Below, one piece after another: positions 15,073-22,749 of a stretch of DNA of 33,908 nucleotides (its first letter is position 1; every line of letters starts with the position of its first letter). This DNA comes from Ruminococcus sp. (GTDB lineage: Bacteria; Bacillota; Clostridia; Oscillospirales; Ruminococcaceae), in assembly GCF_017549005.1 (NCBI RefSeq), contig NZ_JAFYYT010000026.1, forward strand, positions 1-33,908, read 5' to 3'. The notes under the pieces were generated by a model. The model was not told the DNA's origin, ran no database searches, and saw nothing but the letters and a program-made list of their open reading frames with translations. The translations under genes and the position numbers were made by a program.

Positions 15073-16248
15073 ATGAATTACGCAGAAGAATCACTTAAAA
15101 AGCATTATGAGTGGCAGGGCAAGATAGAAGTTATCTGCCGTGCTCCCCTCGTAACAAGAGACGACCTCTCACTCGCTTATACCCCCGGCGTTGCACAGCC
15201 CTGCCTTGAAATACAGAAGGACGTTGACAAGAGCTATGAGCTCACACGCCGTTCAAACCTCGTTGCCGTAGTTACAGACGGTACAGCTGTTCTCGGTCTC
15301 GGAGACATCGGTCCTGAGGCAGGTATGCCCGTTATGGAAGGCAAGTGCGCCCTCTTCAAGGCTTTCGGCGACGTTGACGCAGTTCCTCTCTGCGTCCGCT
15401 CAAAGGAAGTTGACGACATCGTAAATACAGTACGTCTCCTTGCAGGTTCATTCGGCGGCGTGAACCTGGAGGATATCTCCGCTCCCCGCTGCTTCGAGAT
15501 AGAGAAGAAGCTCAAGGAGTGCTGTGATATCCCGATATTCCACGATGACCAGCACGGTACAGCCGTTGTTACTCTCGCTGCTATGCTCAACGCTCTCAAG
15601 GTAGTAGGCAAGAAACTCGACGAGATAAGAGTCGTTACAAGCGGTGCAGGCGCAGCAGGTATCGCTATCATTAAGCTCCTCATCTCCATGGGTCTCAAGG
15701 ACGTTGTCCTCTGCGACAGAAACGGAGCTATCTACAAGGGACGTCCCGAGGGCATGAACCCCATGAAGGACGAAATGGCTGAGATAACAAACCAGCAGAT
15801 GAGAAAGGGCAGCCTCGAAGAAGTGATCAAGGGCGCAGACGTATTCATCGGCGTATCGGCTCCCGGCTGTGTAACTCCCGAAATGGTAAAGTCAATGGCT
15901 GACAAGCCCATCCTCTTCCCCATGGCTAACCCCACTCCCGAGATAATGCCCGACCTTGCCAAGGAGGCAGGCGCCGCTGTTGTAGGTACAGGAAGAAGCG
16001 ACTTCCCGAACCAGATAAACAACGTTCTCGCATTCCCGGGTATCTTCCGCGGAGCTCTCGACGTCCGTGCAAGCGATATCAACGACGCTATGAAGATAGC
16101 TGCTGCAAAAGCTATCGCTTCATTCGTAACAGACGACAAGCTCAGCGCTGATTACATTATCCCCAGCGCTCTCGACAAGACCGTAGCACAGGCAGTTGCA
16201 AAGGCTGTTGCTCAGGCAGCTAAGGATACAGGTGTTGCACGTATATAA
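15073..16248 (+). CDS. malic enzyme (NAD(P)-dependent)
   Basis: Oxidative decarboxylation of malate to pyruvate with NAD(P)H formation. The 391 residues match the short bacterial form. Visible are YTPGVA (36-41), the metal-site region EDISAP (133-138), FHDDQHGTA (156-164) and a second nucleotide fold GAGAAG (191-196). AAAGGA precedes the ATG. It lies downstream of the lactate/malate dehydrogenase gene across a terminator. Together they could convert oxaloacetate to pyruvate while exchanging NADH for NAD(P)H. Cofactor preference cannot be read reliably from the sequence. Confidence 0.93.
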   Translation: MNYAEESLKKHYEWQGKIEVICRAPLVTRDDLSLAYTPGVAQPCLEIQKDVDKSYELTRRSNLVAVVTDGTAVLGLGDIGPEAGMPVMEGKCALFKAFGDVDAVPLCVRSKEVDDIVNTVRLLAGSFGGVNLEDISAPRCFEIEKKLKECCDIPIFHDDQHGTAVVTLAAMLNALKVVGKKLDEIRVVTSGAGAAGIAIIKLLISMGLKDVVLCDRNGAIYKGRPEGMNPMKDEMAEITNQQMRKGSLEEVIKGADVFIGVSAPGCVTPEMVKSMADKPILFPMANPTPEIMPDLAKEAGAAVVGTGRSDFPNQINNVLAFPGIFRGALDVRASDINDAMKIAAAKAIASFVTDDKLSADYIIPSALDKTVAQAVAKAVAQAAKDTGVARI

Positions 16249-16285
16249 TGCGTAATGCAATGCATAATTCATAATGCATAATTGC

Positions 16286-16314
16286 TTGCAGAAAAACAAC
16301 TTTTATGATATAAT
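16286..16314 (+). promoter_or_regulatory. promoter-like sequence abutting a terminator
   Basis: TTGCAG, 17-base spacer, TATAAT (16309-16314). Only three bases follow before the hairpin at 16318. A transcript started here would begin in or just before the stem. It may drive the GNAT gene or be fortuitous. Confidence 0.4.
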
Positions 16315-16317
16315 TGA

Positions 16318-16347
16318 GCCGTGGAGCGTATGCTCTGCGGCTTTTTT
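16318..16347 (+). terminator. malic enzyme terminator
   Basis: GCCGTGGAGC-GTAT-GCTCTGCGGC, a ten-pair stem with two G-U pairs, followed by TTTTTT. It lies 70 bases after the malic enzyme stop. Confidence 0.75.
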
Positions 16348-16373
16348 AAGTTGAGAATTGAGAGTTGAGAGTT
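16348..16373. repeat. half copy of the GTTGAGAGTT element abutting a start codon
   Basis: AAGTTGAGAATTGAGAGTTGAGAGTT ends exactly at the base before the GNAT start codon. It matches one end of the elements at 12251-12352 and 29218-29329; the other half is missing. It replaces the normal ribosome-site region of the next gene. Confidence 0.75.
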
Positions 16374-16856
16374 ATGCAGATAAGGAAATACAAAACAGAC
16401 GACATACAGCAAATGATAACGATATGGAATGAAATAGTTGATGAAGGCATTGCTTTTCCGCAGGAAGAGCAGCTTGACGTAACAACAGGAGAACAGTTCT
16501 TTTCGTCGCAAAGCTATTGCGGCGTTGCAGCAGATGAAAACGGAAATATTTTCGGCCTGTATATCCTGCACCCTAACAATGTCGGACGCTGCGGACATAT
16601 CTGCAATGCAAGCTATGCGGTCTCATCTTCCTGCCGCGGACAGCATATCGGTGAAAAGCTGGTCAGGGACTGTATACGGAAAGCAAAAGAATGCGGATTT
16701 CTTATATTGCAATTCAATGCTGTTGTAGAAACCAACACCCGTGCAAGACATCTGTATGAAAAAACAGGCTTCAGGCAGCTCGGAGTGATACCCAACGGTT
16801 TCAGAATGAAGGACGGACATTATGAAAACATATGCCCGTATTACATAGAGCTTTAA
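16374..16856 (+). CDS. GNAT-family N-acetyltransferase
   Basis: A 160-residue acetyltransferase of the phosphinothricin/amino-acid acetyltransferase style. CRGQHIGEKLVRDCIRKA (about 88-105) is the acetyl-CoA loop and helix, and NTRARHLYEKTGF follows as motif B. The substrate is unknown. The start follows the dispersed repeat directly and has no convincing ribosome site, only purine-rich GAGAG, so expression may be weak. An ATG nine bases further upstream lies inside the repeat. The gene stands alone between the malic enzyme terminator and hydF. Confidence 0.8.
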   Translation: MQIRKYKTDDIQQMITIWNEIVDEGIAFPQEEQLDVTTGEQFFSSQSYCGVAADENGNIFGLYILHPNNVGRCGHICNASYAVSSSCRGQHIGEKLVRDCIRKAKECGFLILQFNAVVETNTRARHLYEKTGFRQLGVIPNGFRMKDGHYENICPYYIEL

Positions 16857-16929
16857 ATAACGATTTACATTCGTGCGAATGATATCCGCCCCTACAATCT
16901 TAGTTCTAAGCTCAAATTACCCGAAATTA

Positions 16930-16954
16930 AGGGACGCCGAGGGCGGCGTTCCCT
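16930..16954. repeat. GGGACGCC-type hairpin before hydF
   Basis: AGGGACGCCG, a short loop and CGGCGTTCCCT form a ten-pair stem with one bulged T. A half GGGCGGATA repeat (about 16888-16900) lies just upstream. The stem resembles the first hairpin of the 9153-9314 cluster. Confidence 0.65.
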
Positions 16955-16977
16955 ACAGTAAAAAAGGAATGATAAAT

Positions 16978-18177
16978 ATGAGTTTGAATGATACCCCCTC
17001 CTCGGAGAGAGTCCATATCGGCTTCTTCGGACGGAGAAATGCAGGTAAATCAAGCGTTGTCAACGCTGTCACAGGTCAGGAGCTGTCCGTGGTCTCCGAC
17101 GTCAGGGGAACTACCACAGACCCCGTAACAAAGGCAATGGAGCTTCTCCCCCTCGGTCCCGTGGTGATAATCGACACCCCTGGATTTGACGACGAGGGAG
17201 CTCTCGGCGAGCTGAGAGTCCGCAAGACAAAACAGATACTCAACCGCACAGACCTTGCTGTGCTCGTTGTGGACGGCACGGTGGGACTTACCGAGACAGA
17301 ACGTCAGCTGACCGACATTTTCACCGACAAGGATATCCCCTGTATCACGGTCTATAACAAGTCCGACATCGCCAAAAAGCGCGTCTGTCGGGACAACGAG
17401 ATAGAGGTCAGCGCCCTCACGGGTGAGAACATATACGAGCTCAAGGAACGTATCGCCGCCCTTGCAAAGCTCCCCTCACAGGACAAGCGCATAATAGGCG
17501 ACCTGCTGAACGCAGGGGATATGACGGTACTCGTTACGCCTATCGACGCGGCTGCGCCGAAAGGACGCATGATACTCCCACAGGTACAGACTCTCCGCGA
17601 CATTCTCGACGCCGACGCTATGGCAGTATTCACCAAGGAGTTCCAGCTTGCGGAAACCCTCGGAAAGCTCTCCGAACCGCCGAAACTGGTCATTACCGAC
17701 AGTCAGGCTTTCGCAATGGTGAGCAAGATCGTTCCCGAAAGCGTTCCCCTTACATCGTTTTCAATACTTATGGCGCGTTACAAAGGCTTTCTGGAAACCG
17801 CCGTAAAGGGCGCGGCTGCCATAAAAACGCTGAAAGACGGGGACACCGTCCTCATCTCCGAGGGCTGCACCCATCACCGCCAGTGCGGCGATATCGGCAG
17901 TGTGAAGCTCCCTGCGCTGCTTAAAAAGTTCACGGGAAAGACCATAAATATCAAACTCAGCTCAGGTCGGGAGTTCCCCGAGGACCTGTCGGAATACAGT
18001 CTTGTGATACACTGCGGTGGCTGTATGCTCGGCGAACGTGAAATGACCTACCGCCGGAAGTCCGCAGAGGACCAGTCCGTACCCTTTACCAATTACGGCA
18101 TAGCTCTCGCACTGATGAACGGCATACTGAAGCGCAGTCTCGGCATATTCCCCGATCTTGCCGGAGAGCTGGAATGA
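16978..18177 (+). CDS. hydF: [FeFe]-hydrogenase H-cluster maturation GTPase HydF
   Basis: Scaffold GTPase that receives the 2Fe subcluster made by HydE and HydG and passes it to the hydrogenase. The ATG with AAGGA upstream gives 399 residues. The GTPase part has GRRNAGKSS (18-26), DTPG (67-70) and NKSD (127-130). The cluster-binding part has Cys297 and His299 in GCTHH and the late HCGGC (345-349), the CxH-x45-HCxxC pattern that separates HydF from Era/Der GTPases. hydE, hydG and the hydrogenase are not in the window. It is followed by a four-base overlapping membrane gene. Confidence 0.95.
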   Translation: MSLNDTPSSERVHIGFFGRRNAGKSSVVNAVTGQELSVVSDVRGTTTDPVTKAMELLPLGPVVIIDTPGFDDEGALGELRVRKTKQILNRTDLAVLVVDGTVGLTETERQLTDIFTDKDIPCITVYNKSDIAKKRVCRDNEIEVSALTGENIYELKERIAALAKLPSQDKRIIGDLLNAGDMTVLVTPIDAAAPKGRMILPQVQTLRDILDADAMAVFTKEFQLAETLGKLSEPPKLVITDSQAFAMVSKIVPESVPLTSFSILMARYKGFLETAVKGAAAIKTLKDGDTVLISEGCTHHRQCGDIGSVKLPALLKKFTGKTINIKLSSGREFPEDLSEYSLVIHCGGCMLGEREMTYRRKSAEDQSVPFTNYGIALALMNGILKRSLGIFPDLAGELE

Positions 18178-18563
18178 AGGCGCGGCTGCCCTATATCATC
18201 GGATCTGTGCTGCTTGTGGCAGTTGAAGTCTGCATCGGCGTGTTCTATTTCAGCCATTTCATACGCTCCTACGTCGGCGACATCATAATCGTATGGGTGC
18301 TGTACTGCCTTTTCCGCTCATTTGTACCGCGGAAGTTCAGTTCCTACGGCGTTGCGCTTGGAATACTGGCGTTTTCCTTCGCCGTGGAGTTCCTGCAAAA
18401 GGCACATATCGCCGATATACTCGGTGTTGAGAACGAGCTTCTCCGCATAATCATAGGCACCAGCTACGCCGCCGAGGACTTATGGTGCTACACCGCGGGA
18501 ACTGCCGTGACCATACTTGAGATATTCATTTGCGGCAGACTGTCCGACAGCAGGAACTCATAG
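18174..18563 (+). CDS. DUF2809 family membrane protein
   Basis: A 129-residue protein with four hydrophobic helices (about 6-27, 34-50, 58-75 and 100-121). RSYVGDIIIVWVLYCLFRS (32-50) and FAVEFLQ (69-75) fit the DUF2809 pattern, and the family's function is unknown. Its ATG overlaps the hydF stop by four bases (ATGA), so translation is coupled to hydF. A link to hydrogenase maturation is not known. Confidence 0.75.
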   Translation: MKARLPYIIGSVLLVAVEVCIGVFYFSHFIRSYVGDIIIVWVLYCLFRSFVPRKFSSYGVALGILAFSFAVEFLQKAHIADILGVENELLRIIIGTSYAAEDLWCYTAGTAVTILEIFICGRLSDSRNS

Positions 18564-18590
18564 GCAAAACCTCTCCCGAAAACATATAAT
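18561..18590 (+). promoter_or_regulatory. possible mazF promoter
   Basis: TAGGCA (four of six), 18-base spacer, TATAAT (18585-18590). The -10 lies inside the left arm of the inverted repeat at 18571-18661, so a transcript from here would omit most of that arm. Confidence 0.4.
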
Positions 18591-18661
18591 GAATAGAAGC
18601 TGTATAATCTCAGCTCCAAAGGCAATAATAAGAACAACAAATTCATTATATACCGGGAGAG
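18571..18661 (+). promoter_or_regulatory. long inverted repeat that buries the mazF ribosome site
   Basis: Left arm: CTCTCCCG (18571-18578) and ATATAATGAAT (18584-18594). Right arm: ATTCATTATAT (18641-18651) and CGGGAGAG (18654-18661). All 19 pairs are perfect, with small unequal internal loops and a 46-base loop. GGGAG in the right arm is the ribosome site of the toxin gene, eight bases from its ATG. In a read-through RNA the site would be paired. It could instead be a small transposable palindrome or a DNA operator. Confidence 0.75.
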
Positions 18662-18667
18662 AACATC

Positions 18668-19015
18668 ATGTCCGTCAGAAGAGGAGAAATATATTACGCC
18701 GACCTCAGTCCCGTTGTAGGCTCTGAACAGGGCGGTATCAGACCTGTACTTATAGTCCAGAACGACGTGGGGAACAAGCACAGTCCCACGGTCATAGCGG
18801 CTGCAATAACCAGTCAGCGCGGCAAGAGCCGCCTGCCCACACACATAGAGGTGCAGGCAGACCAGTGCGGTCTCGCCAAGGACAGCATAGTCCTTCTTGA
18901 GCAGATACGCACTATCGACAAAAAGCGGCTGAAAGACAAAATGGGGGAGCTCGACCTTAACGCAATGGATAAGGTGAATACTGCTCTTTCCATAAGCTTC
19001 GGGCTGGAAATATGA
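18668..19015 (+). CDS. MazF/EndoA (PemK family) mRNA interferase
   Basis: A 115-residue endoribonuclease of the MazF family. The N-terminus [20 protein letters not shown] (4-23) and the segments RPVLIVQND and [13 protein letters not shown] are almost those of Bacillus EndoA, which cuts RNA at a short sequence and is held by an upstream antitoxin. Here there is no antitoxin frame in the 104 bases before the gene; the preceding gene is DUF2809. The gap holds the inverted repeat described at 18571-18661. A short stem with CTTCTT follows the stop. Catalytic activity is likely from conservation but untested. Confidence 0.92.
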   Translation: MSVRRGEIYYADLSPVVGSEQGGIRPVLIVQNDVGNKHSPTVIAAAITSQRGKSRLPTHIEVQADQCGLAKDSIVLLEQIRTIDKKRLKDKMGELDLNAMDKVNTALSISFGLEI

Positions 19016-19077
19016 TGAAATCGGAACGGTTTTTCCGTTCTTCTTGATACAGAAAGCATTTCATAAAACTTATTTGT

Positions 19078-19101
19078 GGGCGGATAATATCCGCCCCTAC
19101 G
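19078..19101. repeat. dispersed GGGCGGATA palindrome, second copy
   Basis: GGGCGGAT-AAT-ATCCGCCC followed by CTACG. It is the same palindrome as the argF terminator at 1278-1296. It lies between the convergent toxin and ATPase genes, and no T run follows on the minus strand. Confidence 0.75.
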
Positions 19102-19132
19102 TTTTTCGGGACGTCGATGACGCCAGCCCTTA

Positions 19133-21754
19133 CTAATCACTCAGAAAAGAGCTTACAAGCGGCACTGCAACGCTGAATCCCAGTGCTATGAGGAGCTCCG
19201 TCATAGTGGGAGCTGCGGTGCTGAATACCACCTGCAACTGCGGAACGGCGACTGCCGCCGCAAGGACTGCTCCCGAGACGAGAACTGCTCCCACAAGCTT
19301 CATATTGCCGAATGGATTCATACTGAAAAGGGAACGGCTCTCGGAGCGGCACTCGAAAACGTGTATGAGCTGAGACACCACAAGGGTGATAAGAGCGGCT
19401 GTGCGGCTGGCCTCCGCAGAGCTCCCCAGGTGCATGACCGCGGTGAAGCTGGCAAGAGTTGAAAGTCCGATAAATACGCCGCGAATAACTATCTTCCACA
19501 TCAGTCCCCCTGCGAAGAAGCCCTCGTCGGAGCGCCTCGGCGGACGGTTCATGATATCGCTCTCGGGGCGCTCCATGCCCAGCGCTATTGCAGGCAGACC
19601 ATCGGTGACAAGGTTCACAAGGAGTATCTGCACGGGCAGGAGCACTATCGGCATTCCCATGACGATCCCCAGGAACATGGTCAGCACCTCGCCTATATTG
19701 CAGGACAGCAGATACCGCACGAACTTGCGGATATTGGCGTAAACGCACCGTCCCTGCTCCACGGCGCTGACGAGAGTGGCGAGGTTGTCGTCCATGAGTA
19801 TCACGTCAGCCGCCTGCTTTGTGACGTCAGTACCAGTAACTCCCATAGCCACGCCCACATCGGCTTCTTTCACCGCAGGAGCGTCGTTGACTCCGTCACC
19901 CGTCATGGTGACTATTTCGCCGCGTCTCCTGAAACTGCGAACAATGCGGAGCTTGTGTGCAGGCTCAACACGGGCAAAAACGGTATATTTCCCGATATCG
20001 CGGTCGAGCTCCTCGTCCGTGAGCCTGTTCAGCTCCTCCCCTGTTACAGCCATGCCGCCCTTGAGCAGACCTGCCTTTCTGGCAACTGCCACGGCGGTAT
20101 TTTTATGGTCGCCCGTTATCATGACAGTCTTTACGGAAGCCGCTGCACAGCGGCGTATAGCGGCTTTTGCCTCCTCACGGGGAGGGTCGGTCATGCCTGC
20201 AAAGCCGAGAAACACAAGGTTTCCGCGGTGGGGTTCGAGAGTATCGGAGCTGCACATGGCAAGGGCAAGGACTCGCAGAGCCCTGTCGGACATCTCCGCC
20301 GCCTTTTCCCCGAGTTTACGGCGGAAGGACGCTGTCATGGGAACTGTCTCCCCCCCGCTGTTCATGTACTGGGAGCACCTCGGTAGAAGAACTTCCTCCG
20401 CACCCTTGAAGTATATCCTCTTTTCGCTGCCGAAGCTGCAATGCACCGCCATGAACCGCGTTTCGCTGTCGAAGGGGAACTCCCCTATAGTCCTGAACTT
20501 ATCCGCGACTGCGGACTTTGTTATCCCTGCCTTTGCCGCCGCGATAAGGAGAGCGGCTTCTGTGGGGTCTCCTGTGACGCTCCACTCGCCCCTGCCTGCC
20601 AGGGAGCCTCTGTTGCGGCTTTTCGGCGTTTCCCGAGTGCTTATTTCAGCCGTTGAGCATATTGCTCCGCACCGCAGAGCCTCCGTGAGAGCTCTCTCTG
20701 TCACAGGATTTACGGCGATGTCACCGTCTTTTGTTACAGCTCCGCTTACCCTGTAGCCCATGCCGCTGAAAAAGAACTCATCATCAGCGGTAGCAAGCTC
20801 CGTAACGGTCATTCTGTTCTCGGTGATAGTTCCCGTCTTGTCTGAGCAAATCACCGACGTACAGCCCAGAGTCTCGACGCTGTGGAGCTTGTTCACAAGG
20901 GCTTTCTGCTTCATCATGCGGCTGACCGCCAGTGCAAGGGCGATAGTCACCGTTGCAGGCAGGCCCTCGGGAATTGCAGCTATAGCAATAGTTATGCCTG
21001 TCATGAGCATATCGAAGACATTCTCGCCGCGGAGCACTCCCGCCCCGAATACCGCCGCGCACACGATAAGACATATTATCGCAACGACCTTGCCCAGCTC
21101 CGCAAGCCGCTTCTGCAGCGGAGTCTGCTCCCTGCCGATATCCGTGAGCATTCCCGATATCTTTCCCATCTGCGTATCCATGCCCGTAGCTATGACCTTT
21201 CCGCGGCATGAGCCCTTTACCGCGGAAGCTCCGCAGTAGACTATATTCTCCTTGTTAAGGGAGTTGTCGGTATCGTCCTCCGCCCCTGCCGACTTTCCAA
21301 CGGCAACGGACTCCCCTGTAAGTACGGATTCGTCCGCGAAGAAGCCCGCCGCTCTCAGCACGGCGCAGTCCGCAGGTATGCGGTCGCCGGCCTCAAGCTC
21401 TATTATATCCCCCGTTACAAGACGCGAAGCCGCTATCTCACAGAGCTTTCCGTCGCGCCAGCACTTAGCTGTCGGCGAGGTCATCGAGCGGAGAGCCTCA
21501 AGAGTATGCTCCGTGCGGTACTCCTGTATAAAGCCGAGAACGGCGTTGAGAAGCACGATAAGGATTATAGTAACCGCGTCGGATATCTCCCCGAGGAACA
21601 CCGAGATAACCGTAGCTCCGAGGAGTATCATAACCATGACGTCGCGGAACTGCCCCAGGAATATCCGCAGAGGCCCTGCGCGCCTTTCCTCTCCGATGAC
21701 GTTTTCGCCCTCTGTTCTGAGCCTTTCCTCTGCTTCCTTTTCAGTAATGCCCAT
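19133..21754 (-). CDS. P2A-type cation-transporting ATPase, probably calcium
   Basis: An 873-residue membrane pump that couples ATP hydrolysis to cation export. Domains in order: N-terminal cation-ATPase segment (about 1-25), helices 1-2 (38-75), actuator with LTGES (145-149), helices 3-4 with PEGLP (262-266), phosphorylated Asp305 in CSDKTGT, nucleotide domain, TGDGVNDAPAVKEADVG hinge and a six-helix C-terminal block. PEGLP and the SERCA-like layout point to calcium. Manganese or other P2A ions are not excluded. No clear ribosome site beyond AAAGGG is seen upstream of the ATG. It is a single gene convergent with the toxin gene. Confidence 0.92.
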   Translation of the reverse strand: MGITEKEAEERLRTEGENVIGEERRAGPLRIFLGQFRDVMVMILLGATVISVFLGEISDAVTIILIVLLNAVLGFIQEYRTEHTLEALRSMTSPTAKCWRDGKLCEIAASRLVTGDIIELEAGDRIPADCAVLRAAGFFADESVLTGESVAVGKSAGAEDDTDNSLNKENIVYCGASAVKGSCRGKVIATGMDTQMGKISGMLTDIGREQTPLQKRLAELGKVVAIICLIVCAAVFGAGVLRGENVFDMLMTGITIAIAAIPEGLPATVTIALALAVSRMMKQKALVNKLHSVETLGCTSVICSDKTGTITENRMTVTELATADDEFFFSGMGYRVSGAVTKDGDIAVNPVTERALTEALRCGAICSTAEISTRETPKSRNRGSLAGRGEWSVTGDPTEAALLIAAAKAGITKSAVADKFRTIGEFPFDSETRFMAVHCSFGSEKRIYFKGAEEVLLPRCSQYMNSGGETVPMTASFRRKLGEKAAEMSDRALRVLALAMCSSDTLEPHRGNLVFLGFAGMTDPPREEAKAAIRRCAAASVKTVMITGDHKNTAVAVARKAGLLKGGMAVTGEELNRLTDEELDRDIGKYTVFARVEPAHKLRIVRSFRRRGEIVTMTGDGVNDAPAVKEADVGVAMGVTGTDVTKQAADVILMDDNLATLVSAVEQGRCVYANIRKFVRYLLSCNIGEVLTMFLGIVMGMPIVLLPVQILLVNLVTDGLPAIALGMERPESDIMNRPPRRSDEGFFAGGLMWKIVIRGVFIGLSTLASFTAVMHLGSSAEASRTAALITLVVSQLIHVFECRSESRSLFSMNPFGNMKLVGAVLVSGAVLAAAVAVPQLQVVFSTAAPTMTELLIALGFSVAVPLVSSFLSD

Positions 21755-21772
21755 ATTTTCACCCTTTCACAG

Positions 21773-21813
21773 ATATTTGTCCTTACAGGATATGTCAGTC
21801 CGCGGACAAATAT
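21773..21813. promoter_or_regulatory. 10-base inverted repeat before the ATPase gene
   Basis: ATATTTGTCC (21773-21782) and GGACAAATAT (21804-21813) are perfect inverted repeats 21 bases apart, ending 18 bases upstream of the ATPase start. It could be an operator or a leader stem. The ATPase promoter itself is not convincing (TTTACA/CATATT, 17 bases, just upstream). Confidence 0.5.
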
Positions 21814-21841
21814 GACTTCAGACCCGTGGACTGTAAACAGG

Positions 21842-21870
21842 TTGCAATTACGGAGCAGATGTGCTATAAT
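21842..21870 (+). promoter_or_regulatory. promoter of the zinc-ribbon/pilin-like gene
   Basis: TTGCAA (21842-21847), 17-base spacer, TATAAT (21865-21870), about 57 bases before the ATG. Confidence 0.75.
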
Positions 21871-21926
21871 AACATTGTCGTCAGAGATGACGTGACAGAA
21901 CTACAACAGCTTCAAGGAGTGATAAT

Positions 21927-22691
21927 ATGCCATACTGCACAAAATGCGGCAGACAGCTTCAGGAGGGAGAGATCTGCGGCTGCACAGCTGCAAATACACA
22001 GCAGACCGCTCAGCCTCAGAACAACTTCGACAGCGCGCCGCAGCAGCCATATCAGAACTATCAGAGCCAGCCGGCTCCACAGGGCTTTGCGCCCAACGGC
22101 TATCCGCAGGGCTACCCCAACCAGTACTACGGTCAGCCAATGCCGCCCCAGAAGAAAAGCAAGACGTGGATACTCGCCATAATCATACCTGTCAGCATAG
22201 CAATACTGCTGATACTGGGTATACTGGCAGCTATACTTGTTCCCGCAATGCTTGGATATACGAAAAAATCAAAGTTATCGTCGTCAAATTCATTTGCCAG
22301 CAGTGTTTCAAAGGCTGCCACCACAGCTATCATAGAGCTTGATGAAGAGGGCAAAAAAGTGACCGGAAAGTACATCATCTGCTCGAACGAGAAAGATAAC
22401 GTTGCCGTTCCCTTCGATATCGCAGACTTCAACGAGAAATTCACCCGATACATCGACAATGAAAAGCTTGAAAAGTACGAATACTTCATAGTAGTGATCA
22501 ACGGCGTCGCTCAGTATACGGCAGTTTCCGAGGACTGGACAAACAAGAAAAAGCTTGTCGGAACATATCCGTCCTCTACCATAGACGGCACAAGACTCTA
22601 TTCAGCGGACGGAAACTATTCACTGTCCACAGACAGAAAAACTCTCGATTACCTCTACTGGGACGCATACGACAAGGTGTTCAATAAGTAA
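21927..22691 (+). CDS. zinc-ribbon membrane protein with pilin-like helix
   Basis: A 254-residue protein. It begins with a four-cysteine ribbon (MPYCTKCGRQLQEGEICGC, Cys 4, 7, 17 and 19), followed by a Gln/Pro/Tyr-rich low-complexity linker (about 22-75) and one hydrophobic helix (81-105). The helix ends in GILAAILVPAMLGYTKKSK, strikingly like the end of a type IV pilin/pseudopilin helix. The C-terminal domain (about 120-254) is outside the membrane if the ribbon is cytoplasmic. The prepilin peptidase site (G before FTLIE) is absent. AAGGAGTG precedes the ATG. The function is unknown; it is a single gene with its own promoter and terminator. Confidence 0.8.
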   Translation: MPYCTKCGRQLQEGEICGCTAANTQQTAQPQNNFDSAPQQPYQNYQSQPAPQGFAPNGYPQGYPNQYYGQPMPPQKKSKTWILAIIIPVSIAILLILGILAAILVPAMLGYTKKSKLSSSNSFASSVSKAATTAIIELDEEGKKVTGKYIICSNEKDNVAVPFDIADFNEKFTRYIDNEKLEKYEYFIVVINGVAQYTAVSEDWTNKKKLVGTYPSSTIDGTRLYSADGNYSLSTDRKTLDYLYWDAYDKVFNK

Positions 22692-22705
22692 TTACATAAA
22701 AACAA

Positions 22706-22746
22706 GCACGGAAACCGTCTCCTGAGACAGTTTCCGTGCTTTTTTA
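22706..22746. terminator. bidirectional terminator between convergent genes
   Basis: AGCACGGAAAC (22706-22716) pairs with GTTTCCGTGCT (22731-22741), with an inner TCTC/GAGA stem. T runs occur on both strands (TTTTTT on plus; TTGTTTTT on minus). It serves the pilin-like gene and the beta-propeller gene. Confidence 0.9.
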
Positions 22747-22749
22747 TTA

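Noticed and set aside
16978-18177. Era/Der-type ribosome GTPase instead of HydF
   Set aside because: The C-terminal CTHH...HCGGC cluster motif is specific to HydF.
19776-20756. 326-residue open frame on plus opposite the ATPase gene
   Set aside because: Ser/Arg/Pro-rich nonsense antisense to a conserved P-type ATPase; no start context.
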